A DNA stretch of 64,000 nucleotides, from the NCBI RefSeq assembly GCF_014269185.2, contig NZ_JABWRZ020000002.1, positions 248,001 through 312,000 of the forward strand, written 5' to 3'. Shown here in pieces: positions 1-10,024 of the stretch. The DNA comes from Pseudomonas oryzicola. GTDB lineage: Bacteria; Pseudomonadota; Gammaproteobacteria; Pseudomonadales; Pseudomonadaceae. The notes under the pieces were generated by a model that made no database searches, was not told where the DNA came from, and worked only from the letters and a program-made list of their open reading frames with translations. A program made the position numbers and the translations under genes. Position 1 is the first letter of the stretch; every line of letters starts with the position of its first letter.

Positions 1-1124
1 TAGAGCGGCGCGTAGTCCTTACCACCAAAGCTGATTTTTTCCCCGGCTTCATAGGCTTTGGCCTTGCTGAACAGCGTCATAAGCTCTTTCGAGCGGCTAT
101 TCCATTGCGGGTCAAGCTCGCGGGCCAGCGCGGCCGCCTCGTGGTACATCTGCTTGCTGTTGGTCGCCCCTGACAGCAGTAGGAAATTCAGCCGCCAAAA
201 CAGGTGCTGCATCCGGCTGCCTTCGCTGACGCCGCCGCGCAGCTCAGCGAGCTTGCGCAGGTCTTCGAGGCGATCCCATGCGAGCTGTCTACCGGAGAAC
301 CCACGCAGATTGCCGGCCTTGCCCCCAGGCACCAAACGGAAAGGCTTCTTCGTGGTGCGCCGCTCACGCTGTTCGGCCAGTTCCTGCCGCTGCTGCTCGA
401 TTGTCCAGCGTGCCGCAGGCAGCAGCGCCTCGGCCAGATACTCGAAGTTGTAGCGAATCGGTTCGCCGTCAGCGCCTCTCTGGACATGAACAACGCGGCA
501 GACTTCCCCGCTCTTGCTGTTGACCGTCTCCACGATGCGCAGCACACGGCTGGCGTCCTTGGCCATCGGGTCAGAGCCGACGTGCGCAAGACGATCCACA
601 AGGTAGCGTTGACAAGCATTCCAACGGGGCAGGGCCTGTCGTGGAATCGTGCCCTCCAGCAGCCACTTGGCCTGTATGCCCCGGCCGCTGTAGATCAGCA
701 CGGACGGCGGCGGCAAGCCCTCTTCGGCGCAGAAATATAGGACGGACGCGACCAGTTGGTCAGGCGCTCGCCCAGCCAGCGCGGGCACGCGGTAGGTGTC
801 AAGGTCGGCGAACAGCAGGCCAAGCCGCAGAAGATTTACGACTCGCCTATTGGGTCGGATGAACTCTGCTTGGGACATCCACGTGTCGCGTTTTTTGTCC
901 AACAAATTAAGCACTTTTGGCATATCAGCCAGACGATGAGAAGACTGGCGCTTTTCGCCTCGGGAGTCGACGAGTAACGAAAAAAAACCGGCTCTCGCCC
1001 TGTCATGGTACATCTGCGCTTCGTCCTGAGAACTGAAAAGCGCGAGCTGTGAGCTTGCGCCAGTCAGCTCTGCCAGAGAGTTGGCAGTGTCTGATATCGA
1101 CCTTGTCTCAGGCCCGGTCCGCAC
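1..1124 (-). CDS. Primase/replication-like protein of the island, partial (3' end outside the window)
   Basis: An open frame of 374 codons on the minus strand has no stop before base 1, so the C-terminus is missing. I take GTG at 1124, three bases after the AlpA-like gene stops; ATG codons at 1013 (residue 38) and 923 (residue 68) are alternatives. Visible motifs resemble archaeo-eukaryotic/RepB'-type primases: LFADLDTY (about residues 104-111, an hDhD-like pair), SGRG (146-149) followed by KW, and DASRVLRIVETVNSKSG (190-206), where an RxxxTxNxK pattern is typical of plasmid and island primases. A likely role is replication of an excised element; the exact family is an inference. The alpA-primase order, close spacing and nearby P4-type integrase fit an integrative element. 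Confidence 0.7.
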   Translation of the reverse strand, partial: MRTGPETRSISDTANSLAELTGASSQLALFSSQDEAQMYHDRARAGFFSLLVDSRGEKRQSSHRLADMPKVLNLLDKKRDTWMSQAEFIRPNRRVVNLLRLGLLFADLDTYRVPALAGRAPDQLVASVLYFCAEEGLPPPSVLIYSGRGIQAKWLLEGTIPRQALPRWNACQRYLVDRLAHVGSDPMAKDASRVLRIVETVNSKSGEVCRVVHVQRGADGEPIRYNFEYLAEALLPAARWTIEQQRQELAEQRERRTTKKPFRLVPGGKAGNLRGFSGRQLAWDRLEDLRKLAELRGGVSEGSRMQHLFWRLNFLLLSGATNSKQMYHEAAALARELDPQWNSRSKELMTLFSKAKAYEAGEKISFGGKDYAPL

Positions 1125-1127
1125 CGC

Positions 1128-1346
1128 TCAGACTGCCATTCCTGGCCTTGGGGCGGGACCAGACTCCCTGCACGAATCAATCCATTCCTCTACCTCGGCC
1201 AAATCCCACACGACCTTGCGACTACTCACCGCAATGCGGCGCGGGAATTTACCCTTCATTTCAAAGTTATAGATCGTGCGCTCACACAGCGGGATCATCG
1301 CCAGGAGGGTCTTTTTGTCGATCAGTTTTTTGCTCGATGAATGCAT
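1128..1346 (-). CDS. AlpA-family excisionase/transcriptional regulator
   Basis: A 72-residue protein with the usual AlpA/MerR-like winged helix: a start like LIDKKTLLAMIP, then the recognition part CERTIYNFEMKGKFPR and the closing WDLAEVEEWIDS. AlpA proteins of P4-like elements activate the integrase or act as excision factors. AGGG sits seven bases before the ATG. The stop at 1128-1130 is three bases from the GTG of the primase-like gene, so the two are probably cotranscribed. The upstream side faces a divergent regulator gene across a roughly 80-base promoter region with phased repeats. Confidence 0.8.
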   Translation of the reverse strand: MHSSSKKLIDKKTLLAMIPLCERTIYNFEMKGKFPRRIAVSSRKVVWDLAEVEEWIDSCRESGPAPRPGMAV

Positions 1347-1375
1347 AGCTAGGCCCTGTCAGTCACAACGAATGT

Positions 1376-1401
1376 GTGCCTGATCGTGCCTCTAAGTGCC
1401 T
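1376..1401. repeat. Three GTGCCT repeats spaced exactly 10 bp
   Basis: GTGCCT occurs at 1376-1381, 1386-1391 and 1396-1401, each followed by four variable bases, so all three lie on the same face of the helix. They sit between the divergent alpA-like gene and the zinc-finger/HTH gene. They could be an operator for one of those two proteins or short iterons; the function is inferred only from position and phasing. Confidence 0.55.
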
Positions 1402-1427
1402 ATTGCTTCGACGGAATGATTGGCTAA

Positions 1428-2232
1428 AATGGTTGACATGAAGAAACCATCAACCATAGCTATTTGGAAGGGGTGTGACGCCTCCGTCACAGAGGCCCTA
1501 TACAGATTTCTTGATCGCTGGGAGCCCTACTCCACAGCATCTAAACGTTATTCGATCGTTCGCCTGGTCGAAGAGCTTATCGACCCTGCCGTAGCGGCAT
1601 ACGCCAAAAACCTTCCATCGAGCTATCAGGGCCATATTCCCGGAGCAGGAACGAACGTAGCGTTCAGCACGATTATGCAGCTGGTTGGTATTGCCGCCAT
1701 GGTTCGCCTACAGCGCCAATTGCTGCTAGCTTTTGTTCTGACGCATGACAAGCAGTCAGGAGTTGATCGTTGCTTCATTGCAACGCTTGAGACGTTGATA
1801 GAACTGGTGATGGCATGTAAGCGCAAGCAGCCGTCGAACAAAGATATGGGCGGTTTAAACGGTCAGCGCTTGAAAGGATTCTGTAGGTTCTGCGGCGTGC
1901 GAGCTGAACTTGCAATGTTCGCTGAAGGTGAGAGCCAGCGTGATATCGACGAACACCTACGTCTGAGCAACCTGTACTGCAGTGCTCATCGCCCAAAGAC
2001 GCCAGATGGGAGCTGGAACCCGGCATACAGGCAAGCAATGAGATCTGTAACACAGTTCGATCTAGAACTAGCCAGACTCAGTAGGCAATGCGCGATACGA
2101 ACAGAGCCTCTGGCGAAGTCAGGCGACGAGCTCGTCGACACGTATATCTTTAGATATATGCTTGGCCAGACCTTACACCTAGCGGACGAAGCGGAGCTAA
2201 GAAACCTCGCTCGTCTAATGGTTGACATGAAG
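1428..2232. repeat. 16-bp direct repeat AATGGTTGACATGAAG at both ends of the regulator gene
   Basis: The identical 16-mer lies at 1428-1443 (over the start codon) and at 2217-2232 (coding for MVDMK late in the gene). At the first copy, ATGGTTGA (1429-1436) is also mirrored by TCAACCAT 13 bases later, forming an inverted repeat over the translation start. Autoregulatory binding is possible but not shown. Confidence 0.5.
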
Positions 2233-2379
2233 CTGACAGACCGAAAAAAACAAATCCTCGCACTTCAGAAACTTGGCTTCAACCAGTCAGAAATTGCTCG
2301 CAGGTTGGAAATCGAGCGCCAAGCAGTATCCAAAGCTCTTCGCTCAATCCCTGATTGTTTTCGAATTTCGATAGCTTGA
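1429..2379 (+). CDS. Unrecognised zinc-finger/HTH protein of the island, probable regulator
   Basis: I do not recognise the family. The ATG at 1429 gives 316 residues; TTG 1420 and ATG 1438 are possible starts. The N-terminal half is helical. The middle has a possible zinc site, FCRFCGVRAE followed after about 30 residues by YCSAHRP (C-x2-C ... C-x2-H). The C-terminus, about residues 275-312, reads like a sigma-70 region 4/LuxR helix-turn-helix (DRKKQILALQKLGFNQSEIARRL, shown by the pattern LGFNQSEIARRLEIERQAVS). It is divergent from alpA, which suggests control of the island's conjugative, replication or excision genes. A 16-bp sequence at its start recurs near its end. Confidence 0.6.
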   Translation: MVDMKKPSTIAIWKGCDASVTEALYRFLDRWEPYSTASKRYSIVRLVEELIDPAVAAYAKNLPSSYQGHIPGAGTNVAFSTIMQLVGIAAMVRLQRQLLLAFVLTHDKQSGVDRCFIATLETLIELVMACKRKQPSNKDMGGLNGQRLKGFCRFCGVRAELAMFAEGESQRDIDEHLRLSNLYCSAHRPKTPDGSWNPAYRQAMRSVTQFDLELARLSRQCAIRTEPLAKSGDELVDTYIFRYMLGQTLHLADEAELRNLARLMVDMKLTDRKKQILALQKLGFNQSEIARRLEIERQAVSKALRSIPDCFRISIA

Positions 2380-2482
2380 GCAAGTCGAGCTACGCAGCTG
2401 TATTCAAGTGATCAGACGTATTTATCGATCTTACCTACTGGCGGGCCAACACCCGTTTATTGGCCCAGACCATCATCCACGA

Positions 2483-3580
2483 CTATAACTTTGAAAGACT
2501 AAATGTAATTCTATTTTTATTTTTTCCAGGATGCTTAGCTAAACCTTGAGAAGGGCCATCCGCGGTAAATAGGTTTGATAGAACCGTCAGTAGCGCACCC
2601 AACAATATATAACCAAAAAAGACGTGAGTGACCAATACCAATTGAGACAGCCAGCTAATTTTGTTAGCGTAGATATCACCAAATCCGAGAGTCGTCATCG
2701 TGACCACGGAGAAGTAGAAACTCCTTATAAAGCTCAAATTACCCTCCGACGTTAGTAGAGGGAACAAAAAATACAGCAACGTATAAATCAGACTGATTGA
2801 GAAGAATGAAATAATCACCCGATTAGGCGACCTACCATAATCTGATGCAAGCCAAAACATTTTCACCAACAGGCCTTTTACTACCCCATTGTTCTCACAC
2901 CAATCATTCCAGTTGTGCCTCCGATTACAATATTGAAGACTCTGGCGCAACCCAGTTGAATAACAAGCACTTTCAAAGCTAGTGATTCGAAAGTCCGTCT
3001 CGCGCGACACATTAGCCAAGTGAAAATATGTTGAACTTGTGAATTTTGCGTTTTTAAAGCTAGTTCCAAAAAGGTTAAACCTTAATTCCTTTCGGGCAAT
3101 TGGATTATAGCCCCCACCATAAAACTTTGCATCCGACAAGTCCGCAGCATAAAAGGTAGAATCTTGAAAGTTAGACTCCCAAAACTCTACAGATACTAGT
3201 TTAGCCGAATGAAACCTTGAACCATTGAAATTACACATGGTAAAGGTTCCAGCCGACAGCTTGGCTCGATCAAATATACAGTCATGAAAAGCTGATCCGC
3301 TTACTTTAACTCCGGTAAGCTCCGCATTTAAAAAGTGGGAACCCGAAAGATCCACCCCATCTAATACTGCACCAGTCAGAATAGCCTCATTGAAGTTTGC
3401 TCCCTCTCCTTGAGCATTCTGAAATTTCGCCCCGACAATTTTCAGATTCTCTAAATTTGCCTCACGCAAATCAATAAGATCTTCAGTGGATCCAACATAA
3501 CTATTCCAGTCAGAAAAATCCCCCTTTTCAGCACAGGCGGTCAAAAGCAAATACTGCCTCTTATTGAACGTCTTTTCCAT
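2483..3580 (-). CDS. Pentapeptide-repeat protein with C-terminal two-TM K+-channel-like domain
   Basis: A protein of 365 residues from ATG 3580 (TTG 3586 is possible). Residues about 35-200 are tandem pentapeptide repeats of the A(D/N)LXX kind (LREANLENLKIVGAKF, ANFNEAILTGAVLDGVDL), predicting a right-handed beta-helix. The C-terminal third has a hydrophobic helix (VIISFFSISLIYTLLYFLF), a pore loop with TMTTLGFGDIYA, close to the TVGFGD potassium filter, and a second helix (FFGYILLGALLTVL). It should sit in the inner membrane with the repeat domain in the cytosol. Base composition is clearly more AT-rich than the chromosome. It lies downstream of the HNH gene on the same strand and converges with the zinc-finger/HTH gene. 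A sensor-gated pore used in stress or phage defence is inference. Confidence 0.75.
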   Translation of the reverse strand: MEKTFNKRQYLLLTACAEKGDFSDWNSYVGSTEDLIDLREANLENLKIVGAKFQNAQGEGANFNEAILTGAVLDGVDLSGSHFLNAELTGVKVSGSAFHDCIFDRAKLSAGTFTMCNFNGSRFHSAKLVSVEFWESNFQDSTFYAADLSDAKFYGGGYNPIARKELRFNLFGTSFKNAKFTSSTYFHLANVSRETDFRITSFESACYSTGLRQSLQYCNRRHNWNDWCENNGVVKGLLVKMFWLASDYGRSPNRVIISFFSISLIYTLLYFLFPLLTSEGNLSFIRSFYFSVVTMTTLGFGDIYANKISWLSQLVLVTHVFFGYILLGALLTVLSNLFTADGPSQGLAKHPGKNKNRITFSLSKL

Positions 3581-3696
3581 ATACAAAGCACACCCATATA
3601 TTAATGTAAATCAAAACTATAAATAAAACCACCAGCACGATTACCCCGCACTGATGGCAATTCCCCATACAGCTCTTAGGAAATTTAGCGAGCCAC

Positions 3697-4422
3697 TTAA
3701 GGACGCACAATTACTGAAATACCTCCAGAAACCGAACACCCATATTCATGCTGCAACTGATATAAAAATCTGCCAACCCGTATTCTAAGTATATCGAGAA
3801 AAGCGTTAAGAGCACTTCCATCTCGAGAGTTCTCATTCATAACTTCTCGACACGCACTAATCAAACCTTCACAAATTTCCCTGAGTCTCTTATCAAGGTC
3901 AATCTGGCGCAAAAGCCGCAGCAACTTTCGTTTAATTTGATCAATCGACTGAATCACAAATATTGGATTTTCCATAGCATGGGGTTGGTACATTACTCCT
4001 TTATGAGCAAGTGTATCCACCATGTCTTGCGCAACCTTCATATTCGAACTGAATCGCCTCACTAATGGAAGCGGACTTCGATGAGTCTTGAGAAGTACCG
4101 AAATCAGCTCTTCATGGCTACTCTTCCATCGAATCAGCTCCTTCTCCTCATAATCTTTACCATTGTTTTTATCAATTAGAGTATGACAAGCAACGCAAAG
4201 CCAAATCCCATTTTGATCGCTCTCAATACTTGCTTTACCGATATCCCTATAGCGTGCGGCACCAGGCTTCTCTCCGACGATATGAGCCGCCTCTCCTTTT
4301 TTGGTTTGCAGGTGCGGGTCAGAGGATGCCGGGCCGATAGTGAGTACATTACACTCTGGATTATTGCAAATGTAACCCGAGCGATAGGCTAAGAGATTTG
4401 CTATTTTCACTGAGAAGGCCAT
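3697..4422 (-). CDS. HNH-endonuclease-domain protein, AT-rich island cargo
   Basis: ATG 4422 is preceded by AGGA six bases upstream, giving 241 residues. An HNH/zinc module fills the N-terminal half: YICNNPEC (first Cys pair), GEAAHIVGE (catalytic-type His), then WLCVACHTLIDK with a second Cys pair and the final His, followed by ELIRWKSSHEELI. This layout matches the HNH nucleases found in many defence loci. The C-terminal 110 residues are helical and unrecognised. About 116 bp separate it from the pentapeptide-channel gene on the same strand, so cotranscription is plausible. Nuclease activity and a defence role are inferred. Confidence 0.75.
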   Translation of the reverse strand: MAFSVKIANLLAYRSGYICNNPECNVLTIGPASSDPHLQTKKGEAAHIVGEKPGAARYRDIGKASIESDQNGIWLCVACHTLIDKNNGKDYEEKELIRWKSSHEELISVLLKTHRSPLPLVRRFSSNMKVAQDMVDTLAHKGVMYQPHAMENPIFVIQSIDQIKRKLLRLLRQIDLDKRLREICEGLISACREVMNENSRDGSALNAFLDILRIRVGRFLYQLQHEYGCSVSGGISVIVRP

Positions 4423-4685
4423 ATTACTTCCTAAGTATGATTGAACGAGCACTTGAAAATCAACGATGCTTACTAGCTAAATAGTTGAGGCCCCGTATAG
4501 AAATCCTAAATTTCTTGCAACCAAGACTGGCTTCTATGGGTCGTAAGCGATACATTCGTCCCTCACACATGCGTGCGACTGGTCATATCGAACATAATGA
4601 CCAGGCACGTCGAATGCAAACGGCTGTTCAAGTGCAGGCAATTCCCGCTCAAGCGATTAGCTATATGAAGGGACAACTGTGCAAG
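4423..4685. other. Intergenic stretch between integrase and HNH genes
   Basis: About 260 bp without a convincing gene. A short plus-strand open frame that overlaps the integrase 3' end has no coding character. The stretch must hold the integrase 3' untranslated part and the promoter of the HNH gene; no clear terminator hairpin was found. Confidence 0.4.
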
Positions 4686-5897
4686 CTACTCATTCTTTTT
4701 TCGAGGTTTCTTAACCGTCCACTCGTCGATCATGTCCGCCCAATCTTGTAGCATCGCTCGACGCTGATCCCGATACTCGGCCTTGTTGTAAACGGCGCGC
4801 ACGCCTTTCTGCTCATGCGCAAGACACTTCTCGATCCAGTCGGAGTTGTAGCCCGCCTCATGCAGCAGCGTGCTGGCCGTGCGTCGCAGATCGTGGGGAC
4901 CGAATTTGCCTAATGGCACCCCTTCCTTTTGCGCAAGGCGATAAGTGAGCGTCAGTACTTGGTTGATCGTGGCCGCACTCATTGGTAAATCGGAGTCGTA
5001 GCGTGACGGCAGAACGTAGTCTGAACCTCCAGCCAAGGTTTTCAACGCGATGAAGAAATCCAATGCCTGCTGGGACAGAAACACCAAATGAGGGTTACGA
5101 CGCTTCATCCGCTCTTTGGGGATCGTCCACAGCGCCTCGCTGAAATTGATCTCACCCCACGTCGCATTGGTAAGCTCGCTCTTGCGCACCATTGTCAGCA
5201 GAAGGAGCTTTGCCGCAGCACGAACCGAAGTCGCGGTACCGATTCTGTCCATGTACTGGTACATCAGCGCAATTTCATCGGGCGTCAACGCACGGTCACG
5301 TGGCTCAAATTTCGCGATGCTGGCAGGCCGTACCAGATCTGCCGGGTTTTCAACCTTCTGGCCACGCTCAATGGCCCAACGGAAAACTTGCAGCACGATC
5401 TCCCGCGAGTGGACGGCGGTTGCAGGGGCACCCCGCTCCACTATGGCATCCGTCAGCGCACGCAGATCCTCATGGGTGATTTCGACCAGCTTCTGATTGC
5501 CAAATTTCGGCTTCAACTCACGCTCGTAGACTGATCGACGCATGTCTCGCGTCGAATCCGCCATCTGGTAACCGCGCAGCCATTTTTCAGCCCAAGCGTC
5601 AAAAGTCTCAGCACCCTTCGTGCGCGCCTTCGCACGCGCTTTTTCCTTAGCTGGAGACTTTCCAGCGGCGACCATCTTCTTCGCCTCCCCTAGCCGCTCG
5701 CGAGCCTCTGCCAGAGTGATCCCCCCTAAGCCATAACGACCGAAGGTGATGGTCTCCTGCCGGCCGTTGATGGAGTAGTTGTAGCGAAAGGAGATTGAGC
5801 CGGCTGGGGTGACGGCCACGTACAAGCCGTCACGGTCAATCACCTTGTAGAGCTTGTCCTGGGGCTTGAGATTTCGAAGCTTGGTATCGGTGAGCAT
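4686..5897 (-). CDS. P4-type tyrosine recombinase (island integrase)
   Basis: The product is 403 residues from ATG 5897; an upstream ATG at 5915 would add six. The N-terminus LTDTKLRNLKP and the following 85 residues are the DUF4102 arm-binding domain of P4-like integrases. A SAM-like core-binding domain follows, then the catalytic domain with R238 (TMVRKSEL), HDLRR (335-339, R338), H361 (LAHEQKG) and nucleophile Y370 (VRAVYNK). All key residues are present, so the enzyme is probably active. It reads in the same direction as guaA and starts about 300 bp from its 3' end, as expected for an integrase beside its own attachment site. Confidence 0.93.
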   Translation of the reverse strand: MLTDTKLRNLKPQDKLYKVIDRDGLYVAVTPAGSISFRYNYSINGRQETITFGRYGLGGITLAEARERLGEAKKMVAAGKSPAKEKARAKARTKGAETFDAWAEKWLRGYQMADSTRDMRRSVYERELKPKFGNQKLVEITHEDLRALTDAIVERGAPATAVHSREIVLQVFRWAIERGQKVENPADLVRPASIAKFEPRDRALTPDEIALMYQYMDRIGTATSVRAAAKLLLLTMVRKSELTNATWGEINFSEALWTIPKERMKRRNPHLVFLSQQALDFFIALKTLAGGSDYVLPSRYDSDLPMSAATINQVLTLTYRLAQKEGVPLGKFGPHDLRRTASTLLHEAGYNSDWIEKCLAHEQKGVRAVYNKAEYRDQRRAMLQDWADMIDEWTVKKPRKKNE

Positions 5898-5921
5898 GGC
5901 TTCCACTATTTCCATGAAAAA

Positions 5922-6074
5922 ATACCATGCTCTGAAAAGCTCGGAAAAATGGGGTCCATCCCCAGTAAAACCGGGCCTTTAGGCCAACTCGATACCATGC
6001 CAACACTGAGGCAAAGGACATGGTATTGAGCGTCATGCATGGCATCAGATGCAGTCAATACCCCGTACCATGCC
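5922..6074. repeat. ATACCATGC repeat cluster between integrase and guaA
   Basis: TACCATG-centred copies occur at 5922-5930 and 5992-6001 (plus), 6018-6027 (inverted, AATACCATGT on the minus strand) and 6066-6074 (GTACCATGC). A second structure, GGTATTGA at 6022-6029 and TCAATACC at 6055-6062, forms an inverted repeat. The cluster lies where arm-type sites for the integrase and excisionase would be expected. Binding is inferred from position only. Confidence 0.45.
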
Positions 6075-6121
6075 ACAAAAACACCGTGCTTGGCGATGCA
6101 GAACGCTACCCGAATTTGCCA

Positions 6122-6157
6122 GACCCAAAAAGCCAAAAGCCCGCAATTACGCGGGCT
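6122..6157 (-). terminator. Rho-independent terminator after guaA
   Basis: On the minus strand, AGCCCGC and GCGGGCT (6138-6157) form a short GC-rich hairpin followed at once by TTTTGGCTTTTT. It lies about 50 bp past the guaA stop, in the presumed island end, so the island may supply the terminator of the guaBA transcript. Confidence 0.7.
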
Positions 6158-6204
6158 TCAGGGCATTTTTTGCTAAATCGTGCCGGGCAATGCCGGACGT
6201 CCAA

Positions 6205-7782
6205 TCATTCCCACTCGATGGTCGCTGGCGGCTTGCTCGACACGTCGTAGGTAACGCGCGAGATACCTTCGATTTCGTTGATGATACGGCCGCTGACGGT
6301 TTCCAGCAGCTCATACGGCAGGTGCGCCCAGCGCGCGGTCATGAAGTCCACGGTCTCGACGGCACGCAGGGCCACGACCCAGGCGTAGCGACGGCCATCG
6401 CCGACGACACCCACCGACTTGACCGGCTGGAACACCACGAAGGCCTGGCTGGTCTTGTGGTACCAGTCCGCCTTGCGCAGCTCTTCGATGAAGATGTGGT
6501 CAGCGCGGCGCAGCAGGTCGGCGTATTCCTTCTTCACTTCACCGAGGATACGCACGCCCAGGCCCGGGCCCGGGAACGGGTGGCGGTAGACCATGTCGTA
6601 CGGCAGGCCCAGTTCCAGGCCGATCTTGCGCACTTCGTCCTTGAACAGTTCACGCAATGGCTCGACCAGCTTGAGGTTCATTTCCTCCGGCAGGCCACCC
6701 ACGTTGTGGTGCGACTTGATCACGTGGGCCTTGCCGCTCTTGGCGCCAGCCGACTCGATCACGTCCGGGTAGATGGTGCCTTGGGCCAGGAACTGGATGT
6801 TTTCCAGCTTGCTGGCTTCGGCATCGAACACGTCGATGAAGGTGCGGCCGATGATCTTGCGCTTCTTCTCCGGGTCGGCTTCGCCGGCCAGGTTGTCGAG
6901 GAACTGCTTTTCAGCGTCGGCGCGGATCACCTTGACGCCCATGTTCTCCTTGAACATGGCCATTACCTGGTCGCCTTCGTGCAGGCGCAGCAGGCCGTTG
7001 TCGACGAATACGCAGGTCAGCTGGTCGCCGATGGCGCGATGCAGCAGTGCGGCAACCACCGAGCTGTCGACACCGCCGGACAGGCCCAGCAGGACGTTGG
7101 CCGAACCGACTTGCTCACGTACCTGGGCGATGGCGTCTTCAACGATGTTGGAAGGCGTCCACAGGGCTTCGCAGCCGCAGATGTCCTGCACGAAGCGGGA
7201 CAGGATGCGACCGCCCTGCTTGGTGTGGGTCACTTCCGGGTGGAACTGCACGCCGTAGTAGCCACGCGCGTCGTCGAACATGCCGGCAATCGGGCAGCTC
7301 GGGGTGCTGGCCAGCACGTGGAAGTTGCCCGGCATCTGGGTGACCTTGTCGCCGTGGCTCATCCACACGTCCAGGCCCAGCAGGCCGTCGGCGTCGATGT
7401 GGTCTTCGATGCCATCGAGCAGGCGGCTCTTGCCGACCACGTCGACGCGGGCATAACCGAATTCACGCAGGTCGGAACCTTCGACCTTGCCGCCCATCTG
7501 CTCGGCCATGGTCTGCATGCCGTAGCAGATGCCCAGCACTGGTACGTTGAGGTCGAACACCGCCTGCGGGGCACGTGGGCTGTTGGCTTCGTGGACCGAC
7601 TCGGGGCCGCCGGCGAGGATGATGCCGCGCGGGTTGAATGCACGGATCGCTTCATCGTCCATGTCGAACGGGTGCAGTTCGCAGTACACGCCGATCTCGC
7701 GCACGCGGCGGGCGATCAGTTGGGTGTACTGGGAACCGAAATCGAGGATCAGGATGCGGTGAGCGTGAATGTCGAGGGCCAT
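6205..7782 (-). CDS. guaA: GMP synthase (glutamine-hydrolysing)
   Basis: This 525-residue enzyme converts XMP, ATP and glutamine to GMP, the last step of guanine nucleotide synthesis. The class I amidotransferase domain has the nucleophile C86 in GICYGMQ and the His/Glu pair in QFHPEVTH (about H181, E183). The ATP-pyrophosphatase P-loop [10 protein letters not shown] begins near residue 232, and the C-terminal dimerisation domain ends in PPATIEWE, the standard length for the family. It lies 78 bp after guaB on the same strand, as in the usual guaBA operon. Its intact 3' end is the apparent insertion point of the island. Confidence 0.97.
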   Translation of the reverse strand: MALDIHAHRILILDFGSQYTQLIARRVREIGVYCELHPFDMDDEAIRAFNPRGIILAGGPESVHEANSPRAPQAVFDLNVPVLGICYGMQTMAEQMGGKVEGSDLREFGYARVDVVGKSRLLDGIEDHIDADGLLGLDVWMSHGDKVTQMPGNFHVLASTPSCPIAGMFDDARGYYGVQFHPEVTHTKQGGRILSRFVQDICGCEALWTPSNIVEDAIAQVREQVGSANVLLGLSGGVDSSVVAALLHRAIGDQLTCVFVDNGLLRLHEGDQVMAMFKENMGVKVIRADAEKQFLDNLAGEADPEKKRKIIGRTFIDVFDAEASKLENIQFLAQGTIYPDVIESAGAKSGKAHVIKSHHNVGGLPEEMNLKLVEPLRELFKDEVRKIGLELGLPYDMVYRHPFPGPGLGVRILGEVKKEYADLLRRADHIFIEELRKADWYHKTSQAFVVFQPVKSVGVVGDGRRYAWVVALRAVETVDFMTARWAHLPYELLETVSGRIINEIEGISRVTYDVSSKPPATIEWE

Positions 7783-7860
7783 GACTCAATCTCGTCAGTG
7801 GAAATCGGAAACGACGCGGGGCTGTCGTGACAGCCCCGCTAACAGGTATTGCCGGAAGCC

Positions 7861-9974
<2,114 letters not shown>

Positions 9975-10024
9975 GAACGGGGCAAGCCTGAAAACTGCGG
10001 TTGTGCTGCAATTCTACCGCCTGC

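Noticed and set aside
204..740. 178-codon plus-strand frame at the left edge
   Set aside because: The minus strand frame carries primase-like motifs over the same bases and has better protein character.
4485..4751. 88-codon frame beside the integrase
   Set aside because: Overlaps the integrase 3' end, no ribosome site, no recognisable features.
6049..7830. Long open frame on the plus strand opposite guaA
   Set aside because: It is the antisense of a certain gene in high-GC DNA; low-complexity V/A/H/D-rich translation and no family features.
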